Positions 37,081 through 50,200 of a stretch of DNA of 64,000 nucleotides are shown here, one piece after another (the first letter of the stretch is position 1; each line of letters opens with the position of its first letter). The translations under genes were made by a program, and so were the position numbers. Source of the DNA: Litsea cubeba. Taxonomy: Eukaryota > Streptophyta > Magnoliopsida > Laurales > Lauraceae. The stretch is taken from contig CM022945.1 in NCBI GenBank assembly GCA_012931725.1, positions 156,026,442 to 156,090,441 on the forward strand, written 5' to 3'. A model generated the notes under the pieces. It was not told the origin of the DNA. It made no database searches and saw only the letters and a list, made by a program, of their open reading frames with translations.

Positions 37081-38159
37081 ACACTGTGTACAGTGACGAT
37101 CCCCAGATTCTAATTTCTATTGTTGCAATCATATTGTAAGATCCCGACCCCAGTCCTTTTGTTTAGCATTGTTTTAATCGAGGTTTAACTTGTTAAGCGA
37201 GATTTGATTTAGTTTGACCGCGTATTTGAGTTTGACCGGATTTTTCCTTGCCTTGGAGATTTTGTAGACCGTTGACTTTAGTTCGACCCGGTCCTTAGGA
37301 TTTGTATTTTTATGGGAAATTACTTCGGATTTCTAAAAATTCGGGATTTGGAGTATTTCGACTCATTTTACGAAGTTTAACAACTTTCATATTTTAACCA
37401 TTTTGATTTGATGAGCAGAAAATGCGTTTTTCGAGAAAAAGGGCAAAACTGACTTTTCACCCTAAATCTGTCCATGAATTTCGAAAATTCCAGAAATTGG
37501 GGAAATTATACTTTTTGGAAAGTAGATATTTCGCCGATCGTTTTTGTCTTCTTCGTCGTTTTCATTCGGGACCCGCAAACCTTAGTTTTAGCTTTGGTAA
37601 GCTTGGGGCCCATGGGGCCCAGCCCATTTTCTCTATAAAAGCCATGGGCTCTTCTTGTCTCCCCCATTCTTTCTCTCATTTCCTGCAACAAAGTGGGGTT
37701 AGGGTTTCTCCCAGCCCCCTTTCTCTCTCCTCATGTATCCCTCCTCCCTTGATGCTAAATGGAGATTTGAGCTCCTCTTCTTCTTCCCCATCTTCCTAGC
37801 TTCCCCTAGACACCATTTTTGAGATGTTTGAGCTAGAGAAGACCCATCTTTCAAGCTCTTCTTCTTGTTTGGGGCACCCAAAGGTTAGCATTGGTTCTCT
37901 TTTCTTTTCACCCAAAGCTCTTCTTCTTGTTTGGGGCACCCATTTTTGAGATGTTTGAGCTAGAGAAGACCCATCACAATGCACATTTAACCTTTAAACA
38001 TTAATAAATAAAGAATGTGTTTGATGCCAATGAAAATCCATAATGTTTAAATGATAAAGTGCGCATTGAGACACGAAAGGTTCCCGGATAATTCCACATA
38101 TGTACATTCTCACATCATTCCCATTTCACCGATTTCCAAGTATCAAAGTAATGACAAAA

Positions 38160-38930
38160 CTCTTGAAAACAGGCCATAACTGGCCTTGAACCAAACCCCC
38201 AAAACAGTCCTTTAAATCCGGCCTAAACAGACCTTGAAATTAGTTCATAGTTAAACCTTGAATGGCCCACAAAACACATCTTAAAAACAGCCCAAACTAA
38301 TCTTGAGATGGCCCACAGTACAAACCTTAAAACAGCCCAAAACAAATCCTTTAATGGACAAGAAACAAGTTTTTAAAACAAACCCAAAACTAAACCTGAA
38401 CCAGGCCCACAAACAGATCTTAAAACAACCCAACACTAGACCTGAACCAGGCCCACAAACAGAATTTAAAACAACCCAACACTAGACCTGAACCAGGCCC
38501 ACAAACAGAATTTAAAACAGTCCAAAACTAATACTTAAATGGCCTTCAAAACAATTCTTAAAACAGCCCAAACAAACTTCGAACAGGCCCACAAAACTGA
38601 TTTTTAAAAACAGTCCAAAACTAATTTGAATCAGGCCCAAGAAACAAGTTTTAAAACCAACCCAAATTAACCATAAAACAGGCCCACCAACCAAGTTCTA
38701 AAACAGTCCACTAACAGTCATTAAAAACAGTCAAATGTCAGGCCCAAAGATGACCCAACATCAGATCTGAAATGGCCCAAATAAACAGTTTTAAAATAGC
38801 CCAAAACTAAACTTAAAACAGGTCCATAAACAGATTTTTAAACAGCCCAAAACTGATTTGAATCCGGCCCACAAACAGATTTTTAAACAGCCCAAAACTG
38901 ATTTGAATCCGGCCCAAGGAAGTCCCTGAA
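38160..38930. repeat. ~48-bp minisatellite CAGGCCCACAAACAGATTT
   Basis: Roughly fifteen degenerate units containing AACAGCCCAAAACTAA and CAGGCCCACAAACAG, tandemly arranged. No coding function recognised. Confidence 0.8.
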
Positions 38931-38984
38931 AACTGGCCCACAAAAATCCATGAATCCAGGCCCGAACCCGAGCCCAGACTGAGC

Positions 38985-39125
38985 TGGGCTCGCTCGAGCG
39001 GACCCAGGCCCGCTCGAGCGGACCCAGACAGAAGCCGGGTCGCTCGAGCGACCCACTGGGTCGCTCGAGCGGACCCAGACAGTGCCTGGTCCGCTCGAGC
39101 GACCCACTGGGTCGCTCGAGCGGAC
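38985..39125. repeat. cluster of CGCTCGAGCG palindromes
   Basis: Seven copies of CGCTCGAGCG separated by GACCCAGRC-type spacers (GGACCCAGGCC, GACCCACTGGGT). A GC-rich island in otherwise AT-rich sequence. Confidence 0.85.
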
Positions 39126-42100
39126 TGGGCCTGCCCAGTCCAGCCCGAGTGCACATTTCTTGCATTTTTTTCCCTTTTTTCTTGATTCTCTTGATTCCTT
39201 TTCTTTCATACTGATTTCCATGAATTGTTGGGCCCTTCCTTGTCCTTCCAAACTCATCAAAACCATCCATAAATCTATCCAATTGATCAAACACAATACT
39301 TTTTCAAAGATCCAAGTTTTATACCAGAGGATTTAGCTATTTGTGGTCGCCTAGGTTTTATCCGCATATTACTTTAGTTTATGATTACTGTCGGTTATGC
39401 TTTCTCTGCTTTGATTTGTTTAATGTTTACGATATCGACCTTTATCGTATTGTTTCTACTATTCAGTTTTTAAATGTATTTCCAATTATTAAATGCCTTG
39501 CTTAGGTGGTTATCTTTTCGAGACATTTATGCTTTAGAGACTGCTCGTTTATTCGTCTTGATATTTATGTTCGGATTTTCGATTGTCTTAGCATGTTTTA
39601 TTGTCATTATTGTTTAGACTACTTATCCGGTTTTACGATGATTTCATCAGGTTTTATTTATGTTCTTTTGTTCATATTATTTGTTTATTTACTTGCCAGA
39701 CCGTCGTGTCTGACCCTTTTTGTTTGGTGCCAGTTCCTTCTCTTTCTGTTTGTAGGTGTTTGATCAGAGGAGGCGGTGGGACCGCCGGTCTGACGTGAGA
39801 GGCTGCCCGTTGATATCATTTAGATGTCAAGTTTGGCACCGGAGTTCGTATCAAATATTGAGGGTAGTATTCTGTTTAGTTGGTTATATTTGTATGGCTT
39901 GGTAGCCTTTTTATTTGGGTTGTAATTAAGACACTTGTTAATTGAAATTTGAATATGGGAATTAATAGAATTGTTACTACCAGCTCAGTGTGTTGTGATT
40001 GATGGCTTGTGATATTGGTTGAGTGCGACGCGGAACCCGATGGCCACGGATTCCGGGTCGTAACACCATGTTTAGCTTCCGCGATAAATATACTCTGATT
40101 ATGTTGGGATGTGATTATCCTCATTCACGCGGATCTTGGGAACTATACAAAAAGTTTCAAATTATTCCAAAATTTCGCACCCCGAGATCGGTTCGCTGCA
40201 GGTCCCGGTTTCGGGGCGTGACACATATGTAGGGCCCATTGACCATTCAAATAGACTTCCATCACTGTGCCAGCCACGAGTTAATGGTACGGCTCAACCT
40301 TGACTCGTGGGGTCCACTAATTAAAGTCCAGGTTATGTAATCTTAGGTGATTCGACCTTTATACGTTACCAAATGATGCACATAACTTCTAAGCACCAAA
40401 CACAATATTCCTTAGCATCTGTGGTTTCACTTAAAGATCGAATTACCTGAAATGGACCTGTATCCGAAAGTGGACCATTTACCTAGGTTGGACTGTTGTT
40501 ATCTCCCTTTGATCCTTGTACTTGGAGATTCATCTCCCTCATACTATGACTATCACTCTATTGTCCTTATTATTGCTTATACCTGTTAATTAAATGGAAA
40601 ATGGAGGACCTAAACCTAGGAATACGTAGAGGTGACCCGGTAATTTGATTTGGTGGATCATTGACCCGTGTCTGTGGCTAGGCGGGCCCTTTTTATGGCC
40701 TAAGTTGGTTGTGAATTACCCTAGAATGGAGAGGTTAGATTGTATGGGCTGGTGACCCATTGTGGATGTAAATGGATCATATGTCATTGAACATGGACTT
40801 GTATATCATATGGACTGTTATAGATCAGGCCATGTATTTGGTGGGCCTTGGTATGGATCCAATGATGGAATTGGACTTGGACTATGATCCACAGTTTATA
40901 TTGAGTACTTGGACCTCTTAGGGACTTTTGTTAGGACCTTGTTCACGCAAGGTAAAGCCTAGACAGACACAGACCTTTATTGTTTCCGAGTCGGCATAGA
41001 CATTCACTGAGTTGATTTAAGCTCAGCCAGTTGGACTGATCATCACTGGTAGGAGCTATTGAGATTTGTTGTGTGGCTATCATGATGAGCACTGTTGGGA
41101 CGGACGGTGTGATGCCGGTTCCGGTCGTTGTGGATGATGTTGGTGATATTTTGCAGGGTTAGTAATCCCTAGCATTAGCTTAGGATCCCTACCGCGACTG
41201 TGTTCAGTATGGGAGGGCCGCGGCATAATATCCCGCGGTGACCAGCTTATGTGGATGTGCCATATTGTGTAGGTTTATTACTGTTATGCTTATTATGATT
41301 CTACATTGTTATCTTGCACGACTGCATAGCATATGTACCTTTATTACTCTCTTAACTTTATACATGTCTCTACTCATTTTGATGCATACATTCTATATTA
41401 TCTGCATATTGTGACTTGCCAGATCTTTAGATCTGACCCACTCTTGGTGCTTAGGTCTTGACCCCGAGTTCGAGGGCGATGCGTTCGCACTCGTTGAGGT
41501 GCCCGTAGCAGGCGACTACGGATGGGGGCCGGCCGACCATGAGGTCGAGCCGGAAGGTGGAGAGCCGACACTAGCTGCAGGGGTCTGAGTGTTCTTTTGT
41601 CTGGGTTTTGAGAGACATTTGTTGTGAGTTGGGTAGTAATGAAAAATATGTAATTAAACTTTGATTTGTTATCTCTATACATTTAGGCTGGACATCAGCC
41701 CATCTACATTTGACATAGATACGATGATACCATATGCTTTCGCTATCTCTGTATGGCTTCCGCTTATAATACGCAATCCGCAATAATAACTGTTGTTACA
41801 TATTCGTTCAAAAAGTTTTAAATTGGACCTCACTGCGGACCTACGATCTTGGAAGTTCTCGGATTTTCCGGGAAGTAGCGCGCCAATTTCGGTACTTTGA
41901 CGATTTTTCGGTATCCGGAATTGGGGCGTTACATCTCAAGTCCATGAAGACATCGATCTCCCTGGATATCTCTTTGATGAGTCACCTGACAAAGATCCAG
42001 GAAGCTCATCCAATTGGCACGATTTCTCCGAAAATGAAGAGGAGTTGTCCGATGGCACAGACGTGTGGACTTCTGACCCAGAAGAACCCTCATCTCCAAA

Positions 42101-45100
42101 AGAAGTAGCCTACTTCGACTCGGTTTCAACAGGCGATTGGGATCATCTCATAGCAAGCCTTGGGAAAATTACCGATCAAGAAGACCCGTGGAAAGGAACA
42201 AAACCTTGGTCTGGAAATGCCCTTGAAACCCCAGAAGGTTTCGTTGAGCTGGAAGCCTCCGAAAATATTGTGGAGGAACCACCTTCGAACCTTCCAACAG
42301 AAGATCCTGTTCAAAAGATAGACTTGGGAACACCAGATAACCCACGTCCTGTATTCATAAGCAAGAATATAAAGGATGATGAGTTACCCGAGTATATCGC
42401 TTTTCTTCGTGAGTTCGTTGATTGCTTTGCATGGTCTTACGCTGAGATGCCAGGCTTAGACCCCAAAATAGCAGTTCACAAACTCAATCTTCAAGAAGAC
42501 ATCAAGCCTGTCAAGCAAGGCCAAAGAAGATTCCGTCCAGATGTGATGGATAAAATTGAACAAGAAGTTCAAAAACTCAAAAGCGTCGGCTTCATCCGTG
42601 AGGAACAACATCCTGAATGGTTGGCCAACATTGTCCCCGTGACAAAGAAAAATGGGCAGATCAGGGTCTGTATTGACTATAGAGACCTGAATGGCGCATG
42701 CCCAAAAGATGAATTTCCGCTCCCCATACCAGAGGTAATGATTGATAATACCTGTGGATTCGAGCGAATGACATTCATGGATGGTTTCTCTGGCTACAAT
42801 CAGATAAAGATGCATCCTGAGGATGAAAAACATACATCCTTTCGAACCCCATTTGGCGTGTATTGCTACACTGTCATGCCATTTGGTTTGAAGAATGCTG
42901 GTGCCACATATCAGAGGGCTATGATGAAAATATTCCAAGATATGCAGCACAAGACGGTTGAATGTTACGTTGATGACCTCGCCGTCAAAAGCAAAAGAAA
43001 AGAAGATCATCTCGAAAACCTTCGAGAAGTCTTCCTCCGGCTTCGCAAACACAAACTGCGAATGAATCCATTGAAATGCTTCTTCGGCGTCTCGTCGGGT
43101 AAGTTCCTCGGATTCTTAGTTCGGAAAGCTGGAATAGAGCTTGACCCCATAAAAGTCAAAGCCATTCTAGAAATGCCCTCTCCAAGAACCTTGAGAGAAC
43201 TCAAAGGGCTCCAAGGGAGATTGGCCTACATCAGACGGTTCATCTCCAATCTTTCGGGGAAATGCCGTCCATTCTCCCGGTTGATGAAAAAAGGTGTAAA
43301 CTTTGTCTGGGATGCTGACTGTGAAGCTGCTTTCCAAGACATCAAGTCATACCTGACAAAACCTCCAGTGTTAGCTGCTCCTACCACTGGAAAACCATTC
43401 ATCTTGTACACAAGAGCCCTTGATCACTCTCTGGGAGCTCTGCTTGCGCAAGAAAATGATCAAAGAAAAGAAGCTGCTCTATATTACCTCAGCCGCATGC
43501 TAGTAGGTGCAGAGCATCGCTACTCTCCAGTTGAAAAAGAATGTCTTGCAGTGATGTTCGCCGTACAAAAGTTGCGTCACTACTTGCTTTCCAACACAGT
43601 CTACCTGGTCTCAAGGGTCAACCTCTTGAAGGTCCTTGTCACAAAGGCAGGTTCTCTCAATGCTCGACTGGCAAAATGGTCCATCCTTCTGTCACAATTT
43701 GATATTAGGTATGTACCACAAAAAGCAATCAAAGGGCAAGCTCTAGCAGACTTCCTCGCAGAGCATCCATTGCCTAAAGATTCTCCACTCAGAGATGATC
43801 TCCCAGACGAACCAGTCTACAATGTGGAGACTTTCTCACAAAGTGCCTCCTAGGACATGTACTTTGACGGTGCAACCAGGACAAATGAAAAAAGACAGCT
43901 GATCTCGGGAGTTGGCATCCTCTTTGTTAGCCCCGACAAATACATGATTCCACACGCTTTCTCGCTACTGGAACCATGCACAAACAATGCAGCTGAATAT
44001 CAAGCTCTGATCTTAGGATTGGAACTCGCCATCGAATCCGGTATCACCATGCTGGAAGTCTTTGGAGACTCTTAACTGATCGTCAACCAGATGAATCAGA
44101 AATTTGAAGTCAGGAAGCCAGATTTGTTGCCCTACTACAACAAGGCACAATCACTTCTGCAAAAGTTTGACATCTGTCACATCACCCACATTCGTAGAGG
44201 TGAAAACATACGTGCAGATGCCCTAGCCGGACTTGCCGCATCCATGGCAATCCAGGAAGGGGAAAACATGCAAGTCACAGTGTGCGAAAGAAGAATCCTT
44301 CCTCCTCTTAACACACACCAAGCAGTTGCTGAATGCCACCAAGTGGTCGGAAGTCGGATTTCAATCCTTCAAACTTCAATTGGCGACTGGAGGGATCCGT
44401 TCATTGATTACATTATGTTCGGAATCCTACCTGAAGATCCAAAAGAACGGGTAAGCATCCAAAGGCGAACCCCAAGCTTCCATTTGGATATTCCTTCAAA
44501 AATCCTTTACAGGAAATCCTTCAACGGAGTACTTCTACGCTGCTTGTCACAACAAGAGGCTGAAGAAACACTCAAAGAAGTTCATGCTGGTCTTTGTGGA
44601 GCTCATCAGGCTGGACCTAAGCTCTATGATCAGATAAAAAGGTTAGGATATTACTGGCCTACCATGGTAGCTGACGCAATGCAATTTGCTAAGCGCTGCC
44701 AACAATGCCAAGTTCATGGAGATTACATTCACATGCCTCCAGAATGGCTGCATCCTACAGCGATCTCATGGCCTTTCGAAGCCTGGGGTATGGACATCAT
44801 AGGTCATATTTCTCCCCCTTCAAGCAAAGGTCATCGCTTCATCTTCGCCGCTACGGATTATTTCTCCAAATGGTCAGAAGCATTTGCGTTTAACGAAATG
44901 AAGACCTCATCAGTCCTTCAGTTCCTACGCACCAACATCATTTGTCGTTTCGGCATACCCAAAAGATTCGTCCATGATAACGGACCACAGTTCCGGGATC
45001 ATCGATTCTACAGGTTCTGCGACAAATATAAAATTCAAAGCTGTCCTTCGACTCCATACAATCCGGCAGCAAACGGGTTAGCAGAAGCTTTCAACAAGAC

Positions 45101-45999
45101 ACTCTGCAAAATCCTCAAAAAAATGGTCTCTAATCACAAAAGAGACTGGAGCGACAAAATGTCTGAAGCTTTATGGGCCTATCGAACCACCGTTCGAGGA
45201 CCAACCCATAGCACACCATTCTCCTTGGTCTATGGATGCGAAGCTGTCGTGCCCTTGGAAGTACAAATTCCTTCCTTGAGGGTATCCTTGCAAAATGACA
45301 TGACTCAAGAAAGCAATGTCAAATTGCGGCTCCATGAGCTGGACAATCTCGATGAGAGACGGCTCGAAGCTCAACAAAGCATTGAACTTTACCAAGCACG
45401 TATGGCAGGATCTTTCGATAAAAAGGTCAGGCAACGCGCCTACAAAAAGAATGACTTGGTTCTTGCGGTAAAAAGACCAATGGTCTTCGCTCACAAGTCC
45501 AAAGGCAAGTTTGAGCCGAAATGGGAGGGACCCTACGTCATCGACAAAGTTTTCTCCAATGGCGCATACGCACTCCTAAACAGGGAAGGTGACAGATGTA
45601 TGCTGCCCATCAATGGCAAGTTCTTAAAGCGGTACTACCCTTGAAGACTTACCCAACTGGGTAAGAGCAATGCCTGTATGGCCAAAACCGGTTTCCAGGT
45701 ACACGCTCGCTAAACCCACCATTTTTTAGAATTTTCATATCAAATGTTGAAATTTCTAGAAATCTAAAACAATGCTTACTTTCATCGTTTCATTGTTCAA
45801 AAAAAATATATATATCCAAGTTTAGGAACCTTTCCCTAACTTGACCAAAATTTTCAACCCTTGAACCCAAAACTCATGGTTTGAAACAAAATCCGGATTC
45901 AGGGATTTCCACCCTAGTCCACCCTGCCTTTTACCGCCAAAATGGTTTTAGGTCAAAACTTATGACCCTCGTGTCTTTAAACAAAAAAAATGGTTTTTC

Positions 46000-47105
46000 A
46001 AAAACCGAGAGGAAGCGACGCTTAGTCGATACTCGCACAAATCGGAAGCAAGCGAACCACGTTCGACACTTCCAAAAACGCAGGGAAGCGACATTTCGTC
46101 GATACTTGCAAAATCCAAAACTGTGGAGATGCAACATTTCAGTTGATATCCACAACCCAAAGGTTAAAAAAAAGAAACCTAAAAAAAAAAACTGTGGAGA
46201 CGCAACATTTCAGTTGATATCCATAACCCAAAGGTTCGAGAAAACCATAAATTTCAAAAATCGTGGGGAAACGACATCAAGTCAGTACCCGCAAAACCAA
46301 AATTTTTGAAAAGCAAGGATGCGACATTTCATCGATACTTGCACCCAAATCCGCGAGGATGCGACATTCCATCGATACTCGCAACCGAATGAGCAAGGAT
46401 GCGACATTCCATCGATACTTGCAAGAACATTCAGCAGGGAGGCGACTTTTAGTCGATACTTGCATTTTTTGAAAACCAAACCGGCTATAAATGCCATCAA
46501 AACAGGCTATAAATGCCACAAACCGGCTATCAATGCCACCAAAACAAAACCGGCTATCAATGCCACAAACAAAAAAAAACTTGGATTTAAAAAAAAAACC
46601 CGGCTATCAATGCCACCAAAACAAAACCGGCTATAGATGCCACAAAACAAACCGGCTATCAATGCCACCAAAAAACCGGCTATAAATGCCACAAAACAAA
46701 CCGGCTATCAATGCCACCAAAATTGGCTATAGATGCCACAACAAAAAAAAAAAAACAGGCTATCAATGCCACAAGAAAAGCTGGCTCTCATGCCAAAATT
46801 GGCTTCCATGCCACAAACAAAAAACTTGGCTTTCATGCCAAAACAATCACTTGACAAAAGATTTTCACAAAATGACAACCTTTTGATCAAATCCCATTTA
46901 GCAATTACTTTTATCACAAAAAGATTCAAGTGAACGTAGGGATAACAAAAAAAAAAGAGAGAGCATCCCATTTAGCAATTACTTTTATCACAAAAAGATT
47001 CAAGTGAACGTAGGGATAACAAAAAAAAAAAAGAGAGCATCCCATTTAGCAATTACTTTTATCACAAAAAGATTAAAGTGAGCGTAGGGATAACAAAAAA
47101 AAAAA
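46000..47105. repeat. three repeat arrays between pol and the antisense gene
   Basis: First, ~9 units of GCGACATTYCRTCGATACT(T/C)GCA (46010-46465). Second, ~13 units of CGGCTATMAATGCCAC (46480-46830), the same motif as the LTR repeats at 27487-27565. Third, three ~75-bp units CATCCCATTTAGCAATTACT ... GGGATAACAAAAA (46885-47105). Bases 45645-45999 hold no gene. Confidence 0.82.
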
Positions 47106-47203
47106 AAAAGTGTTCACAAGCACTACAAAAAATAAGTACCAAAAAATACAAGTGGTACCAAAAAAAAAGAAAAGAAAGAAGGATGGTTTCTGTATACAGG
47201 AGC

Positions 47204-50200
47204 TCAATCAAAAATGGTCTCCAGCCAAGAGTTCAGCTCCCCAAGCAAACTTTTAGCCTCAGCCGTCAAGGATTCCAAGGCACGCTTCTTCAGGAACTTG
47301 CCATGAGATGCTGGAGTGGGCTGTACCCCTTCTCTCACACCAGGAAGCTTACCTCGAGCAGTTTGCCATTGTTCATCCTCATCAGACTTCCTTTTGAGAA
47401 CCCGTTCGGCATCTGCAACCTGGTGAATCAGGGCACTCTCCCTGTCGCGAGCCTCTATTATGGCAGTCCACTTGGCAGCGACTTGTGCCTGCAAATGCTC
47501 AAGACGTTTCCTGGCCTCATCGACCTCCCTGTCAAGGATGTTGAGGTCATGTGTCAGCCTGATGATGGCTATCTCTTCTAAGTTCCTCTTTCGGACTGCC
47601 TGCTTCCTGCTTTCTGTAGCCTCATCCAGGTCAGACTTAGCCTTATCAGCAGGGTCCAGGAACATCTCCTTGAAGAACTGGTCATCAGCCAAACTCACGG
47701 TCTCAAACCACTTGTCACCCAGTGCAATGATCCTATCAACGATCGCCCTGACACCTGTGACATCCAGACCAGCCTCTTCAGCATCACTGAGAATCTCCTG
47801 CACATGCTGGATCATGCCAAATCCGACTTCCAAGTGCCCAGAGAAGAGAGTCTCAATCCAAGAGCTCAGAACTCGCACCACCACCTTCTTCGCAAAAAGA
47901 AGAGATGGCCCAGCTGAAGATTCGCCCAACTCCGTTGGTCGGCTACTCATATCATCATCTGTTGAAAGAGTAACAAAAGAACTCTTTCCAGCTGAAGCTG
48001 CTCCTGCTCGGGAAGGAATCTCAGCGCGAGGAATCTCCTCAATATTGTCAGAGCTGGTCCCAGGAATCTCTACCTCTGGATCAACCTCTGGCATCTCTTG
48101 CTCTGGAAGCGACGGATCCTCCTCTGCCACTTCAAAACCTGCAAAGGAAACACAAAAAGGTATGAGTATGACCCTGTTTGAAAATCATTATCAGAGTTAT
48201 AACTACAAAATACCTTCTTCGACGACTGGCGGAACACTTTCTTCCTCCATGAACTCATCGAAAGCATCATCAACATTTGCGTCCATCGATGGTTCAAAGT
48301 CATCAGAACCCTGTGGCAAGTCAGCTGGCAACAAAAAAAAAAAATGTGTTAGCAAGCCAAGTCACAAAAAAAAAAGGGAGCAAAAGAAGTCGTACCAATT
48401 GGAGATTCTGGATTTACTCCAGAGCCCGTCGGTTCTTCTTCAGGTGCCTCGACAGGATCCATCACCACCTCATCGGTTGGGACCTCAGGCATCACCAAGT
48501 CTTCCTCTGCTAAAAAAAAAAGAGAAAAGCAGAAACAAGAAGCAAATCATAACATGGAAAAAATCCCATGAAAAGAAATGGAAAGAGAAAAAGGAAGAAT
48601 CATACCTTCACCGACGGTCTCTTCTTCTCGGCTTCTCTTCTCTGGAGGCTCGTCAGCATCCACTGGCACATCCTCATTGATAGTAAGAGGAACTTCCAAG
48701 TTAGGAGAGTCCTCATGCTGCCCCTTGCTGCGATGATGACTCCTCCTCCTCTTACTTCTGCGGGCTCGCTTCTTAGAGGAGCCTGCCCCGCTGTCAGAGT
48801 CAGGTTTGCCACTCGACTCCTCACTAGATGGTCTGCTCTCGCCAGTAGGCTCCACGGAAGCTTGCCTCTGTGCCGCCTGCATCCAAGCACCAAGTTCGGC
48901 TTCCTCCTGTTCTAGCTGCTCCAAAGCCTCATCAGGTATCTCTCGAACAGCTTCAGAACCGATGACGCCCTGGTCACCGAGAAAGCCTATCTTGTGCTTC
49001 TCTCCAGAAAGGAAGGCTCAAACTTCCTCTCGCCGGATGCCATCCGACTTTCCAAGGCCCTTTCCAGATGCCAGCTTCACATCAAGCTCCTTCTTGGAAA
49101 GCCCCCGATATGCCGAAAAGCTCTCCGCGAACCACTTCGCAAAGCCGGCAGTCCGGGAAGTCAACAACACAGGATAAGAAATCATGGCTGTAGTGTCTTC
49201 AGCACTATAGAAAGCCCATGCATTTCTCCCGTCCTGTAAGCCTCCAAAGCGCTTCACCATGCTTGAAGGCGCTCCAACAACGCCTTGAGAAAAGCCAAGC
49301 TGCAAAGCAAAGCGAGAGGGTACATACGGCTGGATGTCGACGAAAAGATGTCTGCGGTACACCATCGTGCCGACACGTATGCTAAAAAGCCACTCTCTCT
49401 CTGCATTTGTCAAGGAATAATGCCTTCCCGACCCCGCCCTGGTAGAGTCTCGGGAGGCACCAAAATCAAAAGCCTTCTTCCGCAACTCCGGAGAAAGCTT
49501 TACTGAAGATTGCCCCATCTCGACGTCCCTGAACCGTCGGATCCTCATACGGGCAAACAAAAGTGATTCGGACACGGCTTTGCCCTTAGCCAGTCGAATC
49601 ATCAGAGGATCATCATCCTATGCAGCACCCAGCCGATGGAAGCCAGGACAGTGGTATACATACCACGAATAAAAGATATGGGCTGAAAATACCCTATTCA
49701 TGGGAAGCCCAAGCCGAACCAGAAAAGCAGCAGCCTGCAGTTCGGTATACAGGTAGGAGTAAAGAGCTGGCACCAAAGCAACCTGCTCTCCAAACGCCAT
49801 CTGACAAGCCGGGAAAATACAATGCGGCCTGATGTGCGTTCCATCTCCTCCAGCAAATACAGCCTCACCAAGCCAATAAGTGAGGTAAACAGCGAGATCT
49901 CTCCGCAGTGCAATGTCAGGACATATGGCGTTTGTACTTGCACAGAAATCTCTCAACTCTTCTTGCATGGCCAAGATCTTCTTTGAACTTGGATCCTGAG
50001 CTCCGGCTTCCTGGGTCACGCTATCAGAAGACTCCCTACTATCAAAAAAGTTGGGGAATGAAGAGCAAAAACTCTTCCAACTGCTGGATCTAACTTTCGA
50101 ACCCCCCTTCTCCTTCAAAAAATCATAGAAGGCGACGAGCTGAAAGTATAAAAGCCTGAACTCCTCAGACTGCCCCTCGAGGACACTGTCAATCGGCATA

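Larger units (their letters stand above)
37135..40223. mobile_element. second nested LTR-derived element
   Basis: Starts TGTAAGATCCCGACCCC, ends GGTTTCGGGGCGTGACA, and is flanked by a perfect 5-bp duplication CATAT (37130-37134, 40224-40228). 3,089 bp without coding domains: a solo LTR or non-coding derivative. A TATA box CTATAAAAG lies at ~37634. A ~75-bp duplication (GCTCTTCTTCTTGTTTGGGG) lies at 37795-37980. Its termini resemble those of the element it sits in. Confidence 0.82.
35192..41933. mobile_element. nested LTR-derived element inside gag-pol
   Basis: Starts TGTGAGACCCCACCCC, ends GGAATTGGGGCGTTACA, and is flanked by a perfect 5-bp duplication TCTCA (35187-35191, 41934-41938). It is itself split by the element at 37135-40223; without that it is ~3.65 kb. 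No gag or pol sequence is seen and I found no pair of LTRs, so a solo LTR or a non-coding large retroelement derivative fits best. A TATA-like CTATATAAAC lies at ~35530. A GC-rich open stretch near 41440-41588 is noted separately. Confidence 0.85.
29841..45644 (+). pseudogene. gag-pol polyprotein, one frame, split by a nested element and two stops
   Basis: Starts at ATG 29841 in good context (ACAATGGCAGC), after a TTTCAG that may be an intron acceptor. The frame runs to 35191, is interrupted by the insertion 35192-41933 plus its target duplication, and resumes at 41939 in the same phase: together 3,019 codons. In order: basic N-terminus; retrotransposon gag domain (~31267-31600, FKILTGAIADQDALKIRLFA); acidic linker; aspartic protease with DPGSA at 34074 and ILLGRPW; G-patch-like segment (~34960-35040); reverse transcriptase with YVDD at 42966; RNase H; second RNase H (YFDGA, NNAAEYQAL, GDS); integrase with a zinc finger ending CQQCQ and a D,D(35)E triad at 44793, 44976 and 45084; final codons KRYYP. 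In-frame stops TAG 43851 (expected Trp) and TAA 44073 (expected Gln) flank the second RNase H. Not functional as it stands. Confidence 0.92.

Noticed and set aside
47460..48680. 406-codon plus-strand frame opposite the antisense PMD gene
   Set aside because: Mirror of the real minus-strand exons, which have introns in phase and a coiled coil; the plus frame has Ser-rich nonsense text.
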